Positions 52,764 to 61,603 of a stretch of 64,000 nt of DNA are shown piece after piece. The first letter of the stretch is position 1. Each line of letters opens with the position of its first letter. The notes under the pieces were generated by a model. It was not told the origin of the DNA. It made no database searches and was given only the letters and a program-made list of their open reading frames with translations. A program made the position numbers and the translations under genes. Source of the DNA: CAVWNR01 sp963756525 (GTDB taxonomy: Bacteria > Actinomycetota > Actinomycetes > Mycobacteriales > Jatrophihabitantaceae); assembly GCA_963756525.1 (NCBI GenBank), contig CAVWNR010000001.1:124001-188000 (forward strand), in the 5' to 3' direction.

Positions 52764-54734
52764 GTGACCGCCGCCCGTTCGCGCGTTCGGGGGCGGGTGC
52801 CGGCGGCGGTAGATCCGGTGGCTCGGCTCATGGTCGATGTCCCGCTGCCGCACCTGGACCGGCCGTTCGACTACCTCGTGCCCGCCGACCTGGACGCCGA
52901 CGCTCGACCGGGCACCCGGGTGCGGGTGCGCTTCGCCGGCCGGCTCGTCGACGGCTATCTGCTCGAACGCCGGCCCGGCAGCGAGCACGAGGGGCAGCTC
53001 GCCTACATCGAACGGGTGGTAGGCACCGAGCCGGTGCTCACGCCGGAGACCGCGCGCCTCGTGCGCGCCGTTGCCGACCGGTGGGCGGGCAGCTTCGCGG
53101 ACGTGGTCCGCCTGGCTGTCCCACCCCGGCACGGGCGCGCCGAGGGCGAGCAGACCGCCGGCGAAGCGCAGCCTGCACCGCGACCGCCCGATCCGGCGAG
53201 CTGGCGCAGGTACTCGGCCGGTGCCGCGTTCCTCGCGGCCCTGGCATCCGGCAAGCCGGCCCGGGCCGTCTGGTCGGCGCTGCCGGGCGAGGACTGGCCG
53301 GCGCGGCTGGCCGAGGCGGTGCAGGCGGCGCTCGCGGCCGGCCGCGGCGCCGTCGTCGTCGTGCCCGACGCGCGTGACCTGGACCGGCTGGACGCCGCGA
53401 TCCGGACCGCGCTCGGCCCCGGCCGACACGTCGCGCTCACCGCCGAGCTCGGCCCGGCGGAGCGGTACCGGCGCTGGCTGGCGGTGCGCCGGGGCACGGT
53501 CCGGGCGGCTATCGGCACTCGCGCGGCCGGCTTCGCCCCGATCGCCGACCCCGGCTTGCTCGTGATCTGGGACGACGGCGACGACCTGCACGCCGAGCCG
53601 CGCGCGCCCTACCCGCACGCCCGCGACATTCTGGCGCTGCGCTCGTCGTTGACCGGCGCGGCGCTGCTCGTGGGCGGCTTCGCCCGCAGCGCCGAGGCGC
53701 AGCTGCTCGCCGAGTCCGGATGGGCGCACGAGATCACTGCCAGCCGCTCGGCAGTGCGCGCCGTGTCGCCGCGGGTCACCGTCGCAGGTGACGACCTCGA
53801 GGCGGCCCGAGACCCGGCGGGCCGGACGGCGCGGCTGCCCAGCGTGGCATGGCGCGCCGCACGAGACGCGCTCGCTGGCGGCTACCCGGTGCTGGTGCAG
53901 GTGCCGCGCCGCGGCTACGTCCCGTCCCTGGCCTGCGTTCGTGACCGCACACCCGCCCGGTGCCCGACCTGCTCAGGACCACTGGCGGCGGGGTCCAGCA
54001 ACGCCGTGCCGACCTGCCGGTGGTGCGGGCGGCCGGCCGCGGACTGGGCCTGTCCGCGGTGCGGCGAGCACCGCATGCGCGCCGCGGTGGTCGGGGCCCG
54101 GCGGACCGGGGAGGAGCTGGGCCGGGCCTTTCCCGGAGTGCCCGTGCGCATGTCGGGTGGGGATGCGGTGCTGGCCGACGTGCCCGGCCGCCCGGCGCTC
54201 GTGATCGCCACCCCGGGGGCCGAGCCGATTGCCGCCGGCGGGTACGGGGCGGCGCTGCTGCTCGACGGCTGGGCGCTACTCGCCCGCGCTGACCTGCGGT
54301 CGGCCGAAGAGGCGCTGCGCCGCTGGATGAACGCGGCCGCCCTCGTGCGCGGTGACGGTCGGCTGGTCGTCGCCGGGGTCGACGCCGGCGTCCCCGCCGT
54401 GCAGGCACTGGTTCGCTGGGACCCGGCGGGGTTCGCGGCCCGGGAGCTCGCCGAGCGTGCCGACCTCGGCTTCCCCCCGGCGGTCCGAATGGCCTCGCTC
54501 ACCGGATCACCGGCGGGCGTGGGCGAGCTGATCGACGCCGCACGGCTGCCGCCCGACGCCGAAACGATCGGCTCGGTGCCGGTGGGCGAACAGGCCGTTC
54601 GGGTGCTGATCCGCGTGCCACGCCGACTGGGCCCGCAGCTCGGGTCAGCGCTCAAGGCCGGGGCGGCGGCGCGGTCGGCGCGCAAGGCGGCCGATTCCGT
54701 GCGCGTCGAAGTCGACCCCGTCGAGCTGGGGTAG
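52764..54734 (+). CDS. priA: PriA-like primosomal protein with degenerate helicase motifs
   Basis: 656 residues. The N-terminal DNA-binding domain (PLPHLDRPFDYLVPADLDAD) and the zinc-binding cysteines in the helicase C-terminal half (CPTC, CRWC, CPRC) are conserved. The ATPase sites are not: the place of Walker A reads ALPGEDWPARLAEA instead of GxTGSGKT, and the DEEH box reads WDDGDD. Such inactive PriA proteins are general in actinobacteria, so this is family-typical. It probably has a structural rather than motor role in replication restart. GTG start, eight bases after TAGGAC, possibly leaderless. Confidence 0.9.
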   Translation: MTAARSRVRGRVPAAVDPVARLMVDVPLPHLDRPFDYLVPADLDADARPGTRVRVRFAGRLVDGYLLERRPGSEHEGQLAYIERVVGTEPVLTPETARLVRAVADRWAGSFADVVRLAVPPRHGRAEGEQTAGEAQPAPRPPDPASWRRYSAGAAFLAALASGKPARAVWSALPGEDWPARLAEAVQAALAAGRGAVVVVPDARDLDRLDAAIRTALGPGRHVALTAELGPAERYRRWLAVRRGTVRAAIGTRAAGFAPIADPGLLVIWDDGDDLHAEPRAPYPHARDILALRSSLTGAALLVGGFARSAEAQLLAESGWAHEITASRSAVRAVSPRVTVAGDDLEAARDPAGRTARLPSVAWRAARDALAGGYPVLVQVPRRGYVPSLACVRDRTPARCPTCSGPLAAGSSNAVPTCRWCGRPAADWACPRCGEHRMRAAVVGARRTGEELGRAFPGVPVRMSGGDAVLADVPGRPALVIATPGAEPIAAGGYGAALLLDGWALLARADLRSAEEALRRWMNAAALVRGDGRLVVAGVDAGVPAVQALVRWDPAGFAARELAERADLGFPPAVRMASLTGSPAGVGELIDAARLPPDAETIGSVPVGEQAVRVLIRVPRRLGPQLGSALKAGAAARSARKAADSVRVEVDPVELG

Positions 54735-54811
54735 CCGTCACTGCAGCCACAGCCGTCCCGGCCCGGCGCGGCGTGCACGGAAATGTCGCTGCCTTCGGCC
54801 AGGATGCCGGC

Positions 54812-56107
54812 ATGGGGCAGAACAACCGGGCGCGCCGGGCGGCCAAGCAACGCGCCCGTAGGAAGGCGCACCCGGCAGGGCAGGGCTGGTCGGGCTTCGA
54901 GCCGCACGATCCGCACCAGCTCGCGCTGGCGCAGCTGATGCACGCGGTGTCGCACAGCACCCTCGGTGTGCCGGTCAAGACCTGCGTCGATGAGCTGCTC
55001 CGGATCGTGCCCGGCCGGCTCGACCGCGCCGCCGACGATCTCACGCAGCGCACCGTCGACTCGCTGTTCCAGGCCGGCTGGACGCCGGTGGACCTGCACG
55101 AGATCGCCCGGCGACAGCTGGACGCACCCGCCGTCGGCTACCTGATCGACTCGATCGCCGCCGCGGCCGCGTGTTATCCGGCGGCGCTGCTGGACCCGCG
55201 CTGGCAGGCCGAGCTGAGCGCGGTCGACGCGACGGTGTGGTGGGGCAGGGAGCACCCACACCTCGGCCAGTGGTCAGCCCGGCATGCCCGTGGCCGAGCC
55301 GAGACGCTGGCCGTGGTGATCGACGTGCTCGCGCTGCTCGGGCGGCTGCCCGAGCTGGCGAGCACGCTGCCAGCGCCGGGCAGCGCGGCCGATCCGAGCG
55401 TCCCGCCCGGCGTCGACGCCAGGGTGCTCGCCCGGGTGCGCGCGCTGCTCGCCAAGGCCGAGTCGACCGAGTTTCCCGACGAGGCCGAGGCGCTGTCGGC
55501 CAAGGCGCAGCAGCTGATGAGCCGATACTCGCTGCGGCGGGCGATGATCGACCACGAGGCAGGCCGGGCACAGCGGGCCAGGCCGCGACGCATTTGGCTC
55601 GACGCCCCGTATGTCGGGGCGAAGTCGCTGCTGGTCACCGCGGTGGCGCGGGCCAACCGCTGCCAGACCGTGCTCTGCGAAGGCCTCGGCTTCGTCACGG
55701 TCATCGGCGACGCGGTCGATCAGCGGGTCGTCGACCTGCTCGCCACGTCGCTCCTCGTGCAGGCCACCCGGGCGATGGTGCCGCACGGCTCGCAGACCAG
55801 CCGGGGCGGCGTGTCCCGCACGCGGTCGTTCCGCCAGTCGTTCCTGGTGGCCTACGCCGGCCGGATCGGCGAGCGGCTGCAGGAGGCGAACGACGCCGCG
55901 CAGGCCGGCGACGATCGGCTGCTGCCCGTCCTCGCCGCCCGCCGCCGCGCCGTCGACGATGCGATGCACGAGCTCTATCCGCATCTGGTCGATCGGCAGG
56001 TGGCGGTCAGCAATGCGGCCGGTTGGGGGGCCGGTCGAGCCGCTGCCGATCTCGCGCTCTTCGACGTCCACGGGGTGCTCGATGCGCCGCGCGACCGCGC
56101 CGGCTGA
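54812..56107 (+). CDS. DUF2786-domain protein
   Basis: 431 residues from ATG 54812 (CAGGAT at 54800-54805 may be a -10 making it leaderless; an upstream start at 54773 would cut into that box). A basic N-terminus (NNRARRAAKQRARRK) is followed by a helical region, and the DUF2786 motif ARVRALLAKAESTEFPDEAEALSAKAQQLM is at about 214-243. The C-terminal part is also helical and contains a basic patch (GGVSRTRSFRQSF). No enzymatic residues are obvious. Function unknown; the position between priA and def is not informative. Confidence 0.8.
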   Translation: MGQNNRARRAAKQRARRKAHPAGQGWSGFEPHDPHQLALAQLMHAVSHSTLGVPVKTCVDELLRIVPGRLDRAADDLTQRTVDSLFQAGWTPVDLHEIARRQLDAPAVGYLIDSIAAAAACYPAALLDPRWQAELSAVDATVWWGREHPHLGQWSARHARGRAETLAVVIDVLALLGRLPELASTLPAPGSAADPSVPPGVDARVLARVRALLAKAESTEFPDEAEALSAKAQQLMSRYSLRRAMIDHEAGRAQRARPRRIWLDAPYVGAKSLLVTAVARANRCQTVLCEGLGFVTVIGDAVDQRVVDLLATSLLVQATRAMVPHGSQTSRGGVSRTRSFRQSFLVAYAGRIGERLQEANDAAQAGDDRLLPVLAARRRAVDDAMHELYPHLVDRQVAVSNAAGWGAGRAAADLALFDVHGVLDAPRDRAG

Positions 56108-56117
56108 CGCGCGCCTC

Positions 56118-56132
56118 GGGCGGGCCCCGCCC
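56118..56132 (+). terminator. Short GC hairpin after the DUF2786 gene
   Basis: GGGCGG (56118-56123) and CCGCCC (56127-56132) form a 6-bp stem, 10 bases after the stop. Weak compared with the other hairpins of the window. Confidence 0.25.
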
Positions 56133-56168
56133 TCGGCGGCGTCGGCCCGGTCCAAGGGGCCAGCTCCG

Positions 56169-56174
56169 TAGACT
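56169..56174 (+). promoter_or_regulatory. -10 box for leaderless def
   Basis: TAGACT ends seven bases before the def GTG; no Shine-Dalgarno is present. Confidence 0.5.
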
Positions 56175-56181
56175 CGGCCGG

Positions 56182-56733
56182 GTGACCGTCCAGGCGATCC
56201 GGCTCTTCGGCGATCCGGTCCTGCGCACGCCCGCCGAGCCCGTGCGCGACTTCGACAAGGAGCTGCGCACGCTCGTCGCCGACCTGACCGAGACGATGCT
56301 CGACGCGCCGGGGTCGGGCCTGGCCGCACCGCAGATCGGAGTGGGGCTGCGGGTGTTCACCTACCACGTCGACGACGAGCAGTCCGGGCATCTCGTCAAT
56401 CCGGTGCTGCACCTGCCGTCGGACGAGGAGCAGGACGGCCCGGAGGGGTGCCTATCGATCCCCGGCCTGTCGTTCGACTGCCGCCGCCGGCAGCACGCCG
56501 TCGCGCACGGGCAGAACACGTACGGCGACCCGGTGACGATCGAGGGCACGGCACTGCTCGCCCGTTGCCTGCAGCACGAGACAGACCACCTCGACGGGGT
56601 GCTCTTCGTCGACCGGCTCGACGCCGAGACGCGCAAGGCGGCGATGAAGGCGATCCGCGAGGCCGAGTGGTCCGGTCTCGCCACCCCTCGCGTGAAGGTC
56701 AGCCCGCACCCCACCCGCGGCCTGGCGCTTTGA
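56182..56733 (+). CDS. def: Peptide deformylase
   Basis: 183 residues. All three metalloenzyme motifs are intact: GSGLAAPQIG (about 44-53), EGCLSIPG with the metal-binding Cys (about 92-99), and QHETDHLDG, the HExxH zinc site (about 132-140). It removes the N-formyl group from new proteins, fitting the adjacent fmt. GTG start, apparently leaderless. Confidence 0.96.
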   Translation: MTVQAIRLFGDPVLRTPAEPVRDFDKELRTLVADLTETMLDAPGSGLAAPQIGVGLRVFTYHVDDEQSGHLVNPVLHLPSDEEQDGPEGCLSIPGLSFDCRRRQHAVAHGQNTYGDPVTIEGTALLARCLQHETDHLDGVLFVDRLDAETRKAAMKAIREAEWSGLATPRVKVSPHPTRGLAL

Positions 56734-56800
56734 TGCCGCGGCTCGCTCCAGGCCGCTCGCCGTCACATAGTGGAGCCGGCGACCCGGAGCGGGTAGGCCG

Positions 56801-57724
56801 ATGAGGCTGGCGTTCGCCGGAACGCCAGCGGCGGCCGTCCCGGCGCTGCGCGCCCTGCTCCACTCGCCGCGCCACGACGTCGTCGCGGTGATCACCCGCC
56901 CACATGCCAGGGCCGGGCGGGGACGCCGCGAGGTCGCGTCCCCGGTCGAGACCCTCGCCGTCGGGGCCGGCGTGGCGATCCTCGCCCCGCCCCGCCCGAG
57001 CGACGAGTCGTTCCTGGCGACGCTGCGCAGCCTGGAGCTGGACTGCTGCGCGGTCGTGGCATACGGCGCGTTACTGCCGCCCGCCGCGCTGGCGGTGCCG
57101 CGACATGGCTGGGTCAACCTGCACTTCTCCCTGCTGCCGGCCTGGCGCGGCGCCGCGCCGGTCCAGCATGCGATCCTCGCCGGGGACGAGGTGACCGGAG
57201 CCTCGACGTTCCACATCGAGGAAGGGCTGGACGCCGGACCGGTCTTCGGGGTCGTTACAGAGCCGATCCATCCGGACGACACGGCGGGCGACCTGCTGGA
57301 GCGGCTCGCGCACTGCGGTGCCACGCTGCTGGCGGCGACGATGGACGGCATCGCCGACGGCACGCTCGTCGCCCGGCCGCAGCCGACGGAGGGCGTCTCG
57401 ACCGCCGGGAAGATTACCGTCGCCGACGCGCGGGTCGACTGGACCGCGCCGGGCCTGCGGGTGGACCGGTTGGTACGCGCCTGCACGCCGGCCCCCGGTG
57501 CGTGGACGGCCTTCCGTGGCGAGCGCCACAAGCTCGGCCCGGTGCGGGTGACCGACGAACGGCTCGCCCCGGGCGAGCTGCGGGTCGACAAGCCCGGCGT
57601 GCTCGTCGGCACCGGTTCGGACGCCGTGCGCCTCGGCTGGGTGCAGCCGGCAGGCAGACGACCCATGCCGGCCGACGACTGGGCACGCGGCGTGCGTCCG
57701 GAGCCGGGGGAACGGCTTGGCTGA
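56801..57724 (+). CDS. fmt: Methionyl-tRNA formyltransferase
   Basis: 307 residues. The formyl-folate-binding core contains LAFAGTPAAAVPALRAL (about 3-19), VAYGALLPPAAL and the catalytic signature NLHFSLLPAWRGAAPVQ (about 106-122) with the essential Asn-His pair; Asp is in EEGLDAGPVF. It formylates initiator tRNA. The C-terminal OB-like domain closes the protein. The last eight bases overlap the rsmB TTG start. Confidence 0.95.
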   Translation: MRLAFAGTPAAAVPALRALLHSPRHDVVAVITRPHARAGRGRREVASPVETLAVGAGVAILAPPRPSDESFLATLRSLELDCCAVVAYGALLPPAALAVPRHGWVNLHFSLLPAWRGAAPVQHAILAGDEVTGASTFHIEEGLDAGPVFGVVTEPIHPDDTAGDLLERLAHCGATLLAATMDGIADGTLVARPQPTEGVSTAGKITVADARVDWTAPGLRVDRLVRACTPAPGAWTAFRGERHKLGPVRVTDERLAPGELRVDKPGVLVGTGSDAVRLGWVQPAGRRPMPADDWARGVRPEPGERLG

Positions 57725-59114
57725 CCGATCCCGCGCCGACCGGCCGCCGGGGCGCCCGCGGCCCGCCAACGACCCCCCCGCCGACCCGCCACGGCTGGTC
57801 GCCTACGAGCTGCTGCGCGCGGTGTCGTCCGGCGGCGCGTACGCCAACCTTCTGCTGCCGCGGCTGATCGCCGAGCGCGGCATCTCCGGCCGGGACGCGG
57901 CGCTGGCCACCGAGCTGGGCTACGGCACCCTACGCTCGGCCGGCACGCTCGACGTCATCCTCGCCACGTGCACGACCCGGCCGCTCGACAGCGTCGATCC
58001 GCCGGTGCTCGACCTGCTTCGGCTGGGCGCCTACCAGGCGTTGCGGACCCGCATCCCGGCGCACGCGGCCGTCGCCACGACCGTCGACCTGGCCCGGGTG
58101 ACCGGCAATCGGCGCGCCGCCGGCCTCGCCAACGCGGTGCTGCGCCGGGTCGCCGAGGCCAGCTGGACGGCATGGACCGACCGGCTCGGGGCCGGCGCGT
58201 CGCCCCTGCGGCGGCTGGCGTTGCGCACCGCGCACCCGGAGTGGATCGCCGCCGCGTTCGCCGACGCGCTCGGCGACGGCGGTGCCGGCGGCTGGGCCGA
58301 GACCGAGCGGGCGCTTGCGGCCGACGACGAGCGGCCGCAGACGCACCTCGTCGCCTGGCCCGGCATGGCCGACCGGGACACGCTCGCGGCCGAGTCCGGC
58401 GGTGAGCCTGGACCGTGGTCGCCGTACGCGGTGCGGCTGGCCGGCGGCGACCCGAGGGCGCTGCCGGCCGTGCGGGAACGGCGGGCCGGCGTCCAGGACG
58501 AGGGAAGCCAGCTCTGCGCGCTCGCCCTGCTCGGTGTCCCGCTCGACGGCCGCGACCAGCGGTGGCTCGACCTCTGCGCCGGACCCGGCGGGAAGACGGC
58601 GCTGCTGGCCGCGCTGGCGGCCCGGCAGGGCGCGCAGGTCACCGCCAACGAACTGCACCCGCACCGCGCCGAGCTCGTCCGCCAGGCGACCGCGCGGTGG
58701 CCGGTCCAGATCCGCGTCGGCGATGGCCGCACGCTCTCCGGCCAGTACGACCGGGTGCTGTTGGACACGCCCTGCAGCGGCCTCGGCGCGCTCCGGCGCC
58801 GCCCCGAGGCCCGCTGGCGGCGCGGCCCGGGCGATGTCGCCGACCTCGCCGCGCTGCAGTCTGAGCTGCTGGACGCCGCGCTGCGCCTGACCCGTCCGGG
58901 CGGCGTGGTGGCGTACGTGGTCTGCTCGCCGCATCCCGCCGAAACCCACGCCGTCCTCGATCGTGCAAGTTCTTCCCGCGCCAGGCGGGCGGAAGTAGTC
59001 GACGCCCGCCCGATGTTCCCCGGTGTTGCGCTGCTCGGCGACGGGCCGGCCGTCCAGCTCTGGCCGCACCGGCACGGCACGGACGCCATGTTCTGCGCCA
59101 TCCTGCGCAGTTGA
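57717..59114 (+). CDS. rsmB: 16S rRNA m5C967 methyltransferase RsmB
   Basis: 465 residues from TTG 57717, which overlaps the end of fmt and follows GGGGGA. The N-terminal NusB-like domain (YELLRAVSSGGAYANLLLPRL) is followed by the SAM-binding fold LDLCAGPGGKTALLAALAA (about 284-302). DTPCSGLGALRRRPE holds the first catalytic cysteine and VVCSPHPAET the nucleophile cysteine. It methylates C967 of 16S rRNA. A perfect 54-base palindrome begins at the base after its stop codon. Confidence 0.94.
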   Translation: MADRSRADRPPGRPRPANDPPADPPRLVAYELLRAVSSGGAYANLLLPRLIAERGISGRDAALATELGYGTLRSAGTLDVILATCTTRPLDSVDPPVLDLLRLGAYQALRTRIPAHAAVATTVDLARVTGNRRAAGLANAVLRRVAEASWTAWTDRLGAGASPLRRLALRTAHPEWIAAAFADALGDGGAGGWAETERALAADDERPQTHLVAWPGMADRDTLAAESGGEPGPWSPYAVRLAGGDPRALPAVRERRAGVQDEGSQLCALALLGVPLDGRDQRWLDLCAGPGGKTALLAALAARQGAQVTANELHPHRAELVRQATARWPVQIRVGDGRTLSGQYDRVLLDTPCSGLGALRRRPEARWRRGPGDVADLAALQSELLDAALRLTRPGGVVAYVVCSPHPAETHAVLDRASSSRARRAEVVDARPMFPGVALLGDGPAVQLWPHRHGTDAMFCAILRS

Positions 59115-59168
59115 CCCCGGTTTTGGCAGATCGGGACCGCATGCGGTCCCGATCTGCCAAAACCGGGG
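59115..59168 (+). terminator. Perfect 54-base palindrome after rsmB
   Basis: 27+27 bases, fully self-complementary, with the arm TTTTGGCAGATCGGGACC and centre CCGCATGCGG. It lies between the rsmB stop (59112-59114) and the rpe -10 box. The arm is nearly identical to the one after aroE. Confidence 0.75.
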
Positions 59169-59173
59169 GCCAC

Positions 59174-59179
59174 TAGACT
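59174..59179 (+). promoter_or_regulatory. -10 box for leaderless rpe
   Basis: TAGACT ends six bases before the rpe GTG; no Shine-Dalgarno is present. It follows the palindrome by five bases. Confidence 0.5.
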
Positions 59180-59185
59180 CCCGAC

Positions 59186-59866
59186 GTGCCGCCGGAACTG
59201 CGCGAACCGCTGGTCGCCCCCAGCCTGTTGGCGGCCGACTTCGCCCGGCTCGGGGACGAGGCCGCGGCGGTGGCCGGCGCCGACTGGCTGCACGTGGACG
59301 TGATGGACGCACACTTCGTGCCCAACCTGACCATCGGGCTGCCCGTCGTGCAGAGCCTGCGGCGGGCCACCGACCTGCCGCTGGACTGCCACCTGATGAT
59401 CGACGACCCGAAGCGTTGGGCGCCTGGCTATGCCGAAGCGGGCGCGGCGAACGTGACCTTCCACGCCGAGGCGGCAGATGAGCCGGTAGCGCTGGCCCGC
59501 ACGATCCGCTCCGCCGGCTCGCTGGCCGGGCTCGCCGTCGACCGCGACACCCCGCTGGAGCCCTACCTGGACTTGCTGCCCGAGTTCGACACCCTGCTCG
59601 TCATGACGATCAAGGCCGGCTTCGGCGGCCAGGAGTTCATCCCCGAGTTGCTGGCGAAGGTCCGCCTCGGCCGCGAGCACGCCAAGGCCGGGCATCTGCG
59701 GCTGTTCATCGAGGTCGACGGCGGCATTGCCGAGGACACCATCGAGGCCGCCGCCGAGGCCGGTGCGGACGTGTTCGTGGCGGGCACCGCCGTGTACGGT
59801 GCCGACGATCCGCGCAAGGCCGTCGAGGCGCTGCGCGCCAGAGCCCGCGACGCGATGAACCGGTAG
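59186..59866 (+). CDS. rpe: Ribulose-phosphate 3-epimerase
   Basis: 226 residues, TIM barrel. APSLLAADFARLGDE (about 11-25), the metal-binding HVDVMDAHFVPNLTIG (about 36-51), CHLMIDDPKRW, VMTIKAGFGGQEF with the catalytic Asp region (here Thr-Ile-Lys follows Met instead of Val-Asn-Pro), and VDGGIAEDT. It interconverts ribulose-5- and xylulose-5-phosphate; ribulose-5-phosphate is also the RibB substrate, and rpe lies directly before the rib operon. Confidence 0.94.
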   Translation: MPPELREPLVAPSLLAADFARLGDEAAAVAGADWLHVDVMDAHFVPNLTIGLPVVQSLRRATDLPLDCHLMIDDPKRWAPGYAEAGAANVTFHAEAADEPVALARTIRSAGSLAGLAVDRDTPLEPYLDLLPEFDTLLVMTIKAGFGGQEFIPELLAKVRLGREHAKAGHLRLFIEVDGGIAEDTIEAAAEAGADVFVAGTAVYGADDPRKAVEALRARARDAMNR

Positions 59867-59875
59867 GGGTGCGCA

Positions 59876-60913
59876 GTGCAGTGCAGCGACGCGGAGCTGG
59901 CGGCCATGCACCGCGCGCTGGCGCTCGCTGAGACGGTGCGCGGCAAGACCAGCCCCAACCCCGCCGTCGGCGCGGTCGTCCTCGCACCGGACGGGTCGCT
60001 CGCCGGCGAGGGCGCGACCCGACCGCCCGGCGGTCCGCACGCCGAGGTGGTCGCGCTCGCCGTCGCCGGCGCCGCGGCCCGCGGCGGCACCGCCGTCGTG
60101 ACCCTCGAGCCGTGCGCGCACGTCGGCCGTACCGCTCCGTGCGTCGACGCGCTGATCGCGGCCGGCGTCGTCCGCGTGATCTACGGCGTCGACGATCCCA
60201 ATCCACCGGCGTCCGGCGGCGCGCAGAAGCTCCGCGACGCCGGGATCGAGGTCGTAGCCGGCGTCGAGGAGCTTGCCGCCGCCCGTGGCGCGCTGCGCCC
60301 GTGGCTGCATGCGCTGCACACCGGCCGGCCGTTCGTTACCTGGAAGCTCGCCAGCACGATCGACGGACGGGTGGCCGCCGCCGACCGCGGCGCGCGCTGG
60401 ATCTCCTCGCCGGCCTCCCGGGCGGACGCCCACGCGATCCGCGCCACCGTCGACGCGATCATGGTGGGTAGCGGCACCGTGCTGGCCGACGATCCGCACC
60501 TCACGGTCCGCGACGCAGACGACCGGCTCGCTGCCGACCAACCGCTGCGAGTCGTCCTCGACCGCCGGCACCGGGTACCGCAGAGCGCCCGCGTGCTCGA
60601 CCACGCTGCCGAGACGCTGGTGCTCGACACCGCCGTGCCACGGTTCGCGCTGAAGGCGCTGCACGACCGCGGCGTGCGGCACGTGCTGCTCGAGGGCGGC
60701 CCCACCTTGGCCGGCGCGTTCGTCGAAGCACGCTGCGTGGACGAGGTGATCACCTATCTCGCGCCGATGCTGCTCGGCGCCGGGCCTGCCGCGCTGGGCG
60801 ACGCGGGGATCTCCACACTCGGCGAAGCGGTCACACTGGACGTGGAGAGCGTCACCCGGATCGGTGCGGATGTGAAGATCGTCGCCAGGCCGGCGTGGCC
60901 GGAAAGGGAGTAG
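59876..60913 (+). CDS. ribD: Bifunctional riboflavin deaminase/reductase RibD
   Basis: 345 residues. Deaminase domain: KTSPNPAVGAVVL, zinc ligands in GGPHAEVVAL (about 46-55) and EPCAHVGRTAPC (about 80-91). Reductase domain from about 145: VTWKLASTIDGRVAA, DAIMVGSGTVLADDP and HVLLEGGPTLAGAF. It performs the second and third steps of riboflavin synthesis. GTG 59876, nine bases after rpe. No FMN riboswitch is visible in the short gap. Confidence 0.95.
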   Translation: MQCSDAELAAMHRALALAETVRGKTSPNPAVGAVVLAPDGSLAGEGATRPPGGPHAEVVALAVAGAAARGGTAVVTLEPCAHVGRTAPCVDALIAAGVVRVIYGVDDPNPPASGGAQKLRDAGIEVVAGVEELAAARGALRPWLHALHTGRPFVTWKLASTIDGRVAAADRGARWISSPASRADAHAIRATVDAIMVGSGTVLADDPHLTVRDADDRLAADQPLRVVLDRRHRVPQSARVLDHAAETLVLDTAVPRFALKALHDRGVRHVLLEGGPTLAGAFVEARCVDEVITYLAPMLLGAGPAALGDAGISTLGEAVTLDVESVTRIGADVKIVARPAWPERE

Positions 60914-60917
60914 CGGG

Positions 60918-61511
60918 GTGTTCACCGGGATCGTCGAGGAGCTCGGCGAGGTCGTCGGCCTCGAGCCGCGCGGCGAATCGGCCGTGCTGCGCGTGCGCTC
61001 GTCGCTGGTCGGCGCCGACGTCGCGCACGGCGCGTCGGTCGCGGTGAACGGGGTCTGCCTGACGGTCGTCGGCGCGCAGGACGGCACGCTCGGCTTCGAC
61101 GTGATGGCCGAGACGCTCAAACGCAGCGTCGTCGGGTCGCTTCACGCCGGGGAGGAGGTGAACCTGGAGCGCGCGGTACGGGCGGACGGGCGACTGGACG
61201 GGCACATCGTGCAGGGACACGTTGACGGCACCGGCGTGGTGCTCGCTCGGACGCCAGGCGACGAGTGGGAGGCGGTCCGCTTCGGCCTGCCCGCCGACCT
61301 CGCCCGCTACGTTGCCGAGAAGGGCTCGATCGCCGTCGACGGCGTGTCCCTGACCGTCACCGCGGTGGGCGGTGACTGGTTCGAGGTCGGGCTGATCCCC
61401 GAGACGCTGTGCGCCACCACGCTCGGCAGGAAGCAACCCGGCGACCCGGTCAACATCGAGGTCGACGTGCTCGCCAAGTACCTGGCTCGGCTGGTGGAGG
61501 CAACGCGATGA
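60918..61511 (+). CDS. ribE: Riboflavin synthase alpha subunit
   Basis: 197 residues with two homologous lumazine-binding halves: the first starts MFTGIVEELGEVVGLE and has VAVNGVCLTV, the second has GHVDGTGVVL and IAVDGVSLTVTAV. It condenses two molecules of 6,7-dimethyl-8-ribityllumazine. GTG four bases after ribD. The stop TGA overlaps the ATG of a 31-codon linking frame. Confidence 0.95.
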   Translation: MFTGIVEELGEVVGLEPRGESAVLRVRSSLVGADVAHGASVAVNGVCLTVVGAQDGTLGFDVMAETLKRSVVGSLHAGEEVNLERAVRADGRLDGHIVQGHVDGTGVVLARTPGDEWEAVRFGLPADLARYVAEKGSIAVDGVSLTVTAVGGDWFEVGLIPETLCATTLGRKQPGDPVNIEVDVLAKYLARLVEATR

Positions 61512-61603
61512 GCGCTCGCGCGAAAAGCCCGCTTGGCCGCGTTGAACGGCGCACGGACCGAGCGCATGCGAGGGACACCGCGAAGCAAGGAATTCAGCGA
61601 TGA
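61508..61603 (+). CDS. 31-codon linking reading frame between ribE and ribBA
   Basis: ATG 61508 overlaps the ribE stop and its TGA (61601-61603) overlaps the ribBA ATG, both as ATGA. The peptide begins MSARAKSPLGRVERR and is very basic. Its first bases, ATGAGCGCTCGCGCGAA, are a repeat also found between metK and priA and, in variant form, at the aroK start. The same geometry occurs in the pnt operon. It may exist to carry ribosomes from ribE to ribBA across an inserted repeat; translation is not proven. Confidence 0.4.
   Translation: MSARAKSPLGRVERRTDRAHARDTAKQGIQR

Noticed and set aside
53071..53565. Extra frames inside priA
   Set aside because: Arg/Pro-rich shadows in other frames of a single complete gene.
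59867..59875. FMN riboswitch before the riboflavin operon
   Set aside because: Only nine bases separate rpe and ribD, and no RFN-type sequence is seen upstream of rpe either.
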